Below, in pieces: positions 59,163 to 64,000 of a stretch of DNA of 64,000 nt; position 1 is the first letter of the stretch; every line of letters begins with the position of its first letter. The notes under the pieces are model-generated. The model was not told where the DNA came from. It was given only the letters and a program-made list of their open reading frames with translations, and searched no databases. The DNA is taken from NCBI RefSeq assembly GCF_013359725.1, contig NZ_JABFMW010000004.1, positions 62,001 through 126,000 of the forward strand. The letters are read 5' to 3'. Source of the stretch: Pseudarthrobacter sp. C4D7 (GTDB lineage Bacteria; Actinomycetota; Actinomycetes; Actinomycetales; Micrococcaceae). A program made the position numbers and the translations under genes.

Positions 59163-59190
59163 ATTAATAGTTGACACTTCAACTATTAAT
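59163..59190. promoter_or_regulatory. Perfect 12-base inverted repeat before DoxX gene
   Basis: ATTAATAGTTGA-CACT-TCAACTATTAAT, perfect over 24 of 28 bases, 17 bases ahead of the DoxX start. The TAGTTGA...TCAACTA pattern resembles MarR-type operators. A TTGACA overlaps its left arm, so a bound regulator would block the promoter. The regulator is not in the neighbourhood. Confidence 0.65.
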
Positions 59191-59206
59191 GGGAAACAGT
59201 GGAATC

Positions 59207-59644
59207 ATGAACAAGCAAGCACTGACCACTACCGCCCTTGCAGCCCTCCGCATTGTCCTCGGCTTCCTCTTCGCAGCCCACGGTTGGCAGAAGTTCAATG
59301 AATGGACCATCGCCGGGACCCAGGCCTCCTTCGCCAGGATGGGCGTTCCGGCCGCCGACCTCATGGCCCCCGCCGTTGCAGTCCTGGAGCTGGCAGGCGG
59401 CATTGCCCTGATCCTGGGGGTCCTGACCCGCGTCGTGGCCGCCCTCCTCGTAGTGGACATGCTGGGTGCCCTTTTCCTGGTACACGCCCCCGCCGGCGTC
59501 TTCGCCGCAAACGGAGGCTATGAACTCGTGCTGCTGCTGGCCGCGGCCTCCTTCGCCCTGGCCCTGACTGGGGCCGGCCGGCTCTCCCTGGACCGCGCCC
59601 TGTTCGGCCGCCGTCCCCAGTCCCGGCTGGCAGCCCTCGCCTAG
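59207..59644 (+). CDS. DoxX family membrane protein
   Basis: A 145-residue, four-helix DoxX protein: ALRIVLGFLFAAHGWQKF, MAPAVAVLELAGGIALILGVLTRVVAALLVVDMLGALF and NGGYELVLLLAAASFALAL are typical. DoxX proteins associate with redox or thiol stress responses. Controlled probably by the perfect repeat just upstream. ATG at 59207 chosen; a hairpin terminator follows. Confidence 0.85.
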   Translation: MNKQALTTTALAALRIVLGFLFAAHGWQKFNEWTIAGTQASFARMGVPAADLMAPAVAVLELAGGIALILGVLTRVVAALLVVDMLGALFLVHAPAGVFAANGGYELVLLLAAASFALALTGAGRLSLDRALFGRRPQSRLAALA

Positions 59645-59665
59645 CAACTCCCGCATGACCCCCAA

Positions 59666-59704
59666 CGACGGCGGCAAGGCACCCACGGTGCCCTGCCGCC
59701 GTCG
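59666..59704 (+). terminator. Terminator hairpin after DoxX gene
   Basis: An 18-base stem with one mismatch (CGACGGCGGCAAGGCACC with its complement across a three-base loop), followed by GGACTTTT. Confidence 0.8.
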
Positions 59705-59778
59705 GACTTTTAAGCTGCCTCTTGGCTTTATTTCAGCGTCAACCGGCCGGTAACCGGGGCCGCCAGTAGGATCGCAGC

Positions 59779-60795
59779 ATGACTGAGACCCGCCGGCCCA
59801 ACTCGGTAACCCTCCGCTTCCTCGCCGCCCCCACCGACGTGGGGCACAGCGGCTCGGTGGATGCCGGCACGGTGCTCGAGTGGGTGGACAAGGCCGCCTA
59901 CGCCGCCGCAGTGGGCTGGGCCAAGTCCTACTGCGTGACCGCCTACGTGGGAAACATCCACTTCGCCGATCCCGTGAACAGCGGGGACATGGTGGAGGTG
60001 GAAGCCACCATCGTCTACACCGGCCGGTCGTCCATGCATATCCACACGGTGGTCTCCTCCGGGGATCCAAAAGGCGGCCCGGCCACGATGCGCAGCCAGT
60101 GCATGGTCATCTTCGTGGCCGTCGGCGAGGACGGCAAGCCCATCCCGGTGCAGCAGTTCGAGCCTTCCACCCCCGCCGAAATCGAGCAGCGGGACCACGC
60201 GCTTGCCAGGATCAAGGTCCGCGAACAGATCGTGGAAGCCATGAACCGGCAGGAATATACCGACGCCGGCACGGCCGAACGGGTCACGCTGCGGTTCATG
60301 GCCGCCCCCACCGATGTGAACTGGGGCGGAAAGGTCCATGGCGGCATCGTCATGAAATGGATCGATGAGGCCGCCTACGTGTGCGCCTCCCGCTACTGCG
60401 GCATGGATACCGTGGCCGTGTTCTCCGGCGGCGTCCGCTTCTACCGGCCCCTGCTGATCGGCCATGTAGTGGAAGTGGAGGCCCGCCTGGTCTACACCGG
60501 GACCAAGGGCATGCACATTGCCGTCCACGTCCGCTCCGGAGACCCCAAGGGCCGGGAACTGAACCTCACCACCTATTGCCTCACAGTGATGGTGGCGCGC
60601 GACGACGAGGGCAACTCAGTGCCCGTCCCGGCGTGGGTGCCCGTCAGCGAAGAGGACAAGCGCCTCCATGCCCACGCCCGCGAGCTCCTGGAAATCCGGG
60701 GGACGGCGCCGGGGAACCGCCTTCCAAACCACCTGCTCGCCGCAGCAGGCCATGCCGGCATAACTGCGTCCGAAGCCGGCGAAGAGGGCTCCTAG
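59779..60795 (+). CDS. Double-hotdog acyl-CoA thioesterase
   Basis: A 338-residue protein of two tandem hotdog domains. The first (residues about 8-130) begins VTLRFLAAPTDVGHSG and the second (about 175-300) VTLRFMAAPTDVNWGG, an internal duplication. Each then has a WxDxAAY core helix (EWVDKAAYAA, KWIDEAAYVC) and a strand ending CMVIFVAV or CLTVMVAR. It resembles AcoT/YciA-type thioesterases that hydrolyse acyl-CoA. In domain 1 the HGG of domain 2 (KVHGGIV) reads SVDAGTV. Stop overlaps the dnaB stop region (convergent). Confidence 0.88.
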   Translation: MTETRRPNSVTLRFLAAPTDVGHSGSVDAGTVLEWVDKAAYAAAVGWAKSYCVTAYVGNIHFADPVNSGDMVEVEATIVYTGRSSMHIHTVVSSGDPKGGPATMRSQCMVIFVAVGEDGKPIPVQQFEPSTPAEIEQRDHALARIKVREQIVEAMNRQEYTDAGTAERVTLRFMAAPTDVNWGGKVHGGIVMKWIDEAAYVCASRYCGMDTVAVFSGGVRFYRPLLIGHVVEVEARLVYTGTKGMHIAVHVRSGDPKGRELNLTTYCLTVMVARDDEGNSVPVPAWVPVSEEDKRLHAHARELLEIRGTAPGNRLPNHLLAAAGHAGITASEAGEEGS

Positions 60796-62177
60796 AAGCC
60801 GCCACCGCCGCCGGCGTCGCCGGCCATGTTGGCGAAGCGGGAATAGTGGCCCTGGAACGCCACCACAATGTCCTTGGTGGGGCCGTTACGGTGTTTGGCC
60901 ACCAGGATGTCCGCCTCGCCGGCGCGGGGGGATTCCTTGTCGTAGACGTCTTCGCGGTGCAGCAGGATCACCATGTCGGCGTCCTGCTCGATGGACCCCG
61001 ACTCACGAAGGTCCGAGACCATGGGGCGCTTGTCCTGGCGCTGCTCCGAGCCACGGTTCAGCTGGGACAGGGCAATAACGGGAACCTGGAGTTCCTTGGC
61101 AAGGAGCTTCAGCGCACGCGAGAATTCGGAGACTTCCTGCTGGCGGGACTCCACCTTCTTGCCCGAGCTCATGAGCTGCAGGTAGTCGAGGATAACCAGC
61201 TTGAGGTCATGCTGCTGCTTCAGGCGGCGGCACTTGGCACGGATTTCCATCAGGGACATGTTGGGGCTGTCATCGATGAACAGCGGGGCATCGTTCATGC
61301 GGCCCATGGTGGTGGCGATCTTGGACCACTGCTCGTCCTTGATGGTTCCCTTGCGGAGGTCCTGGAGTCCGATGGTGGCTTCGGCGGACAAGAGGCGCAT
61401 GGCGATCTCGTTCCGGCCCATTTCCAGGGAGAACATGACGGTTGCGAGGTTGTTTTTGATGGCCGCAGACCGCGCGAAGTCCAGGGCGAACGTTGACTTA
61501 CCAACGGCGGGGCGTGCGGCGATGACGATCATCTGGCCGGGGTGCAGGCCGTGGGTCAGCTCGTCGAGTTCGTAGAAGCCGGTGGGGACACCGGTCATGC
61601 CCTCCCCGCGGTGGCCCGACGCCTCGATTTCGTCCACTGTGGACTCCATGACGTCCTTCAACACCACGTAGTCCTCTGCGGTGCGGCGTTCGGCCACGGC
61701 GTAGACCTCCGCCTGGGCCTGGTTCACCAGGTCCTCCACCTCGCCGTCCGAGCCGTAGCCCAGCTGGACGATCTTGGTGCCTGCGTTCACCAGGCGGCGG
61801 AGCACTGCCCGCTCGGCCACGATCTCGGCATAGTAACCGGCGTTGGCTGCGGTGGGCACCGTCTGGATGAGCTCATGCAGGTAAGCCGGGCCGCCAATCC
61901 TGTTGATCTCGGCGCGCTTGGTCAGCTCATCGGACACCGTGACAGCATCGGCAGGCTCGCCGCGGCCATACAGGTCGATGATGGCCTCGTAGATGGTCTC
62001 GTGCGCCGGGCGGTAGAAATCCTGGCCGCGGAGGATCTCCACCACATCCGCGATGGCATCCTTGGACAGCATCATGCCGCCGAGGACCGATTGTTCGGCG
62101 GGGATGTCCTGCGGCGGTTTCCGGCTCGCGTCCGATCCTCGGGTTGCCTCGACAGGGTCCAGATGCGCGATTGACAA
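60792..62177 (-). CDS. dnaB: Replicative DNA helicase DnaB
   Basis: A 461-residue hexameric helicase that unwinds DNA at the fork. N-terminal domain PPQDIPAEQSVLGGMMLSKDAI; Walker A ARPAVGKSTFALDFARSAA; Walker B LVILDYLQLM; later GSIEQDADMVILLHRED and the C-terminal AFQGHYSRFANM. No intein interrupts it. The start is TTG, preceded by GGAGG. Its upstream region is unusually rich in DnaA boxes. Confidence 0.95.
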   Translation of the reverse strand: MSIAHLDPVEATRGSDASRKPPQDIPAEQSVLGGMMLSKDAIADVVEILRGQDFYRPAHETIYEAIIDLYGRGEPADAVTVSDELTKRAEINRIGGPAYLHELIQTVPTAANAGYYAEIVAERAVLRRLVNAGTKIVQLGYGSDGEVEDLVNQAQAEVYAVAERRTAEDYVVLKDVMESTVDEIEASGHRGEGMTGVPTGFYELDELTHGLHPGQMIVIAARPAVGKSTFALDFARSAAIKNNLATVMFSLEMGRNEIAMRLLSAEATIGLQDLRKGTIKDEQWSKIATTMGRMNDAPLFIDDSPNMSLMEIRAKCRRLKQQHDLKLVILDYLQLMSSGKKVESRQQEVSEFSRALKLLAKELQVPVIALSQLNRGSEQRQDKRPMVSDLRESGSIEQDADMVILLHREDVYDKESPRAGEADILVAKHRNGPTKDIVVAFQGHYSRFANMAGDAGGGGGF

Positions 62178-62326
62178 AGCTGCCGTCCTCCATTTGTACC
62201 GGGCGTTCAGCCCGGTGGTCCATCCTGTTCATGGCCTCCGACAATCGGATCCGCCACCTACCCAGGTCTACCCGCAGGCCCTGACATTTGAGCTCCCGGG
62301 ATCCGGAAATAAGCTCTGGTCCGGGG

Positions 62327-62355
62327 TTATCCCCAGTATCCACAGCTTTTCCACA
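62327..62355. promoter_or_regulatory. Triple DnaA-box cluster upstream of dnaB
   Basis: Three adjacent near-consensus boxes (TTATCCCCA, GTATCCACA, TTTTCCACA), same orientation, about 150 bases before the dnaB start. Tandem spacing with 0-2 bases between them permits cooperative DnaA binding. Confidence 0.6.
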
Positions 62356-62485
62356 GAGAGCCCCGGGCGGCGGAGCCGAGGGGCCCGGAATCCAGGAAGA
62401 ATGGCCTGCGGCGGCCATGGGGAACAGGTACTCCGCTACGCTAACCGCCATGGCGCCGTGAGGAAAGCCAGCAAACCGTGAGCCC

Positions 62486-62494
62486 TGTGGATAA
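62486..62494. promoter_or_regulatory. Perfect DnaA box 1
   Basis: TGTGGATAA, exact R1-type consensus on the minus strand, within a run of further TGTG-containing near-boxes to 62550. Confidence 0.65.
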
Positions 62495-62785
62495 CCTGTG
62501 CAGTATGCGGCATAGCTTGTGCACAGCCTGTGGGAAAATCTGTGGAAACTAACTTTTTTTGGCAGCCTAGGAGCATCTGACCTGGGAAAACGCTGGAATC
62601 GGCTTGTGGAGTAAATATTTCTTCGGGGGAATTTCATCCACAGGCACTGAGGGGCCGGGTCGGCACCAGACGGCGTCCGGCGCGGCCGGCAAGCGTTTGC
62701 GGACAGGCCGTGGCGCTCCTCATATTCCACAGCGGTGGTTTGACGGGAACCTGCTCCGGCCTGTATGCGGACGCTCGAACTTAGC

Positions 62786-62794
62786 TGTGGATAA
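62786..62794. promoter_or_regulatory. Perfect DnaA box 2
   Basis: TGTGGATAA exactly, overlapping the likely -35 area of the rightward L7/L12-like gene (putative -10 TAGGCT near 62807), so DnaA binding could affect that promoter. Confidence 0.6.
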
Positions 62795-62886
62795 CCAATC
62801 TGGATTAGGCTCTAGGTATGGGCGGGCGGCCATCAGGACGACCGCACCAGGCCACCGCCAGGACGTCAACAGAACGGCTCGCTGAA

Positions 62887-63453
62887 ATGGAATCCCTTGT
62901 GGTCCCTGTCCTTATCCTGCTTGCAGTGGCTGCGGCTGTCATGCTGGCATACCGCGCTGCCCGCCGCCGCACGTCCGGCCGGGGCACGGGGACCTCACAG
63001 CCCGCCCCGACGTCCCCGGACCTGGCCCGGCAGGCAGCCGGCCGGTTGTCGGAAGAACAGCACCGCCGGATCTACGCCCTGATTGCCCAGGGCCAGCCCG
63101 TGGCAGCCATCAAGCTGTACCACGAGGCCACCGGCGAGGGCCTGCGGGCCTCGCGCGACGCCGTGGGTGCCCTGGCGTCCCACCCTCAGCCCTACGTGGC
63201 CCAGGAGCCCGCAGCAGCCGTCAGCGAGGACGACGACGGGCCACAGCGGTTCCCGTACCGCTACAGGGCGATCGCCAGCAAAGGCGACGTAACCCGGGAA
63301 GTCAGCAGCAACATGCTCAACGACGAGATCTACGGCAGGATCCGCACGCTGGCCCGGAACGGGGAAACAGAGGCTGCCGCCAACGCGCTGACGCGCCACT
63401 CCGACATCTCCCTGACGCAGGCGCGGGAATTCATCGCGCTTCTTGGCGACTAG
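62887..63453 (+). CDS. Membrane-anchored protein with L7/L12 C-terminal-like repeats
   Basis: A 188-residue protein with one N-terminal helix (ESLVVPVLILLAVAAAVMLAYRAARRR) and two soluble segments resembling the ribosomal L7/L12 C-terminal fold: IYALIAQGQPVAAIKLYHEATGEGLRASRDAVGAL and IRTLARNGETEAAANALTRHSDISLTQAREFIALL. These helical-repeat-like modules are found in actinobacterial proteins of unknown function. An in-frame ATG at 62818 is possible (near-leaderless). Confidence 0.65.
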   Translation: MESLVVPVLILLAVAAAVMLAYRAARRRTSGRGTGTSQPAPTSPDLARQAAGRLSEEQHRRIYALIAQGQPVAAIKLYHEATGEGLRASRDAVGALASHPQPYVAQEPAAAVSEDDDGPQRFPYRYRAIASKGDVTREVSSNMLNDEIYGRIRTLARNGETEAAANALTRHSDISLTQAREFIALLGD

Positions 63454-64000
63454 CGCGGGCCGGAGATCCCGGCCAGCAGCTGCTCAAACGGAAGGGATTC
63501 CAGCGGGGCGGACTTACGGCCCGGCTGGGGCCCTTCCAGGAGCCGGCTGAATTCGCTGGCCGCGCGTTCGATACGCTCCGCCAGGGATGAGCCGCCCTCC
63601 ACGGTATTTCCCCAGTCCTGGGGCCCCGCAAAGACCCCCGTGGCCGCCATCCGCGTCCGAAGGTAGCTGAACAGTGGCCGCAACGCGTAGTCGAGGACCA
63701 TCTGGTGCCGGTCCGTCCCGCCCGTGGCGCCCAGCAGCACCGCCTTGCCGTCCAGCGACTTGGGATCCAGGACATCGATGAAGGACTTGAAAAGGCCGCT
63801 GTACGAGGCGCTGAAGACCGGGGTGACGGCAATAATCCCGTCCGATGCCTCCACCCCGGCAATGATGTCGGCCAGCGCGGGAGCTGCGTAGCCGGTGACA
63901 AAGTTGTTGGCGATGTCCACGGCCAGGTCGCGGAGCTCAACGACGTCCACCGTCACCTGGTATCCGCCGGCCTCGAGCTGCCGTACGGCAGCAGCCGAAA
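63450..64000 (-). CDS. NADPH-dependent FMN reductase (partial, start beyond window)
   Basis: The last part of an SsuE/MsuE-type (CE1759-like) flavodoxin-fold reductase; the N-terminus lies past base 64000. Visible: QLEAGGYQVTVDVVELRD, ASDGIIAVTPVFSASYSGLFKSFIDVLD and KAVLLGATGGTDRHQMVLDYALRPLFSYL, the FMN/flavin segments. It would reduce FMN with NAD(P)H, often for two-component monooxygenases. It is convergent with the L7/L12-like gene, with four bases of overlap at the stops. Confidence 0.85.
   Translation of the reverse strand, partial: SAAAVRQLEAGGYQVTVDVVELRDLAVDIANNFVTGYAAPALADIIAGVEASDGIIAVTPVFSASYSGLFKSFIDVLDPKSLDGKAVLLGATGGTDRHQMVLDYALRPLFSYLRTRMAATGVFAGPQDWGNTVEGGSSLAERIERAASEFSRLLEGPQPGRKSAPLESLPFEQLLAGISGPR

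Larger units (their letters stand above)
62178..62886. other. Intergenic region rich in DnaA boxes
   Basis: About 640-700 bases without a protein gene. Perfect DnaA boxes TGTGGATAA lie at 62486-62494 and 62786-62794. Boxes one base off the TTATCCACA consensus are TTATCCCCA (62327-62335), GTATCCACA (62336-62344), TTTTCCACA (62347-62355) and TCATCCACA (62634-62642); weaker ones include TTGTGCACA (62517) and TGTGGAAAC (62541). AT-rich runs lie at 62546-62560 and 62611-62623. Promoters for dnaB (leftward) and for the L7/L12-like gene (rightward) must also be here. Confidence 0.75.

Noticed and set aside
62178..62886. Calling the DnaA-box cluster the chromosomal oriC
   Set aside because: dnaA and dnaN are not seen, and dnaB lies near but normally not at oriC in related genomes; kept as a DnaA-binding region only.
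1..64000. CRISPR arrays, insertion sequences, prophage, rRNA or tRNA genes
   Set aside because: No regularly spaced repeats, no transposase or phage proteins, and no cloverleaf or ribosomal sequence recognised by eye; a tRNA search program would be decisive for small RNAs.

Overview
The window is chromosomal DNA from a high-GC Gram-positive bacterium, most likely an Arthrobacter or Pseudarthrobacter type soil actinobacterium. The basis is GC-rich coding sequence, frequent GTG (and one TTG) starts, overlapping stop/start junctions, and protein content: protocatechuate/beta-ketoadipate genes in actinobacterial order, WXG100 proteins, IclR regulators, CsoR/CopA, DUF2277 and a QsuB-type dehydratase. 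I see no rRNA, tRNA, CRISPR array, insertion sequence, prophage or clear recent transfer. Nearly all of it is ordinary chromosomal coding sequence. The dnaB gene near the right end and the DnaA-box-rich spacer beside it suggest that the replication origin region is not far away.

Layout. 1-6.4 kb: a secreted glycoside-hydrolase-like protein, a WXG100-like/alpha-beta hydrolase pair, purB, a phosphoglycerate-mutase-like phosphatase and a soluble Ser/Thr kinase. 6.4-13.5 kb: a MarR regulator, a GNAT acetyltransferase, a three-gene FbpABC-type ABC importer and a divergent FAD monooxygenase/TetR pair. 13.5-17 kb: pobA (4-hydroxybenzoate to protocatechuate), an IclR regulator and an FUSC membrane protein. 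17.2-22.3 kb: a GntR-controlled operon of MFS transporter, GntR, a racemase-like protein lacking both catalytic cysteines, a hydantoinase-type amidohydrolase and an arylmalonate-decarboxylase/maleate-isomerase-like protein. This is the best candidate for an undescribed pathway. 22.3-26.2 kb: a diacylglycerol-kinase-like protein and a three-subunit proton-translocating transhydrogenase.

26.4-42.6 kb is an aromatic/shikimate catabolic region. A shikimate dehydrogenase, an IclR regulator and a divergent MHS transporter come first. Then a long leftward operon runs qsuD-like, qsuB-like, pcaH, pcaG, pcaB, pcaD, pcaC, pcaF, pcaI, pcaJ and an IclR gene, preceded by another IclR gene and a second MHS transporter. 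Together with pobA these genes take shikimate or quinate-derived 3-dehydroshikimate and 4-hydroxybenzoate to protocatechuate, then through the beta-ketoadipate pathway to succinyl-CoA and acetyl-CoA. The gene order almost follows the pathway order. No 3-dehydroquinate dehydratase is present in the window.

42.7-50.8 kb: an ATP-dependent DNA ligase, an AEC transporter, an AlaA-like aminotransferase, a MoaD-like/beta-propeller pair, a surface protein beside a sortase, and a universal stress protein. 50.8-54.1 kb: a copper operon csoR-copZ-copA with CsoR-type palindromes over the promoter. 54-60.8 kb: DUF2277, WXG100, EamA, CGNR zinc-finger, small membrane proteins, MATE, DoxX and a double-hotdog thioesterase. 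60.8-64 kb: dnaB, a 640-base intergenic region with two perfect and several near-perfect DnaA boxes, an L7/L12-like membrane protein, and an FMN reductase cut off by the window end.
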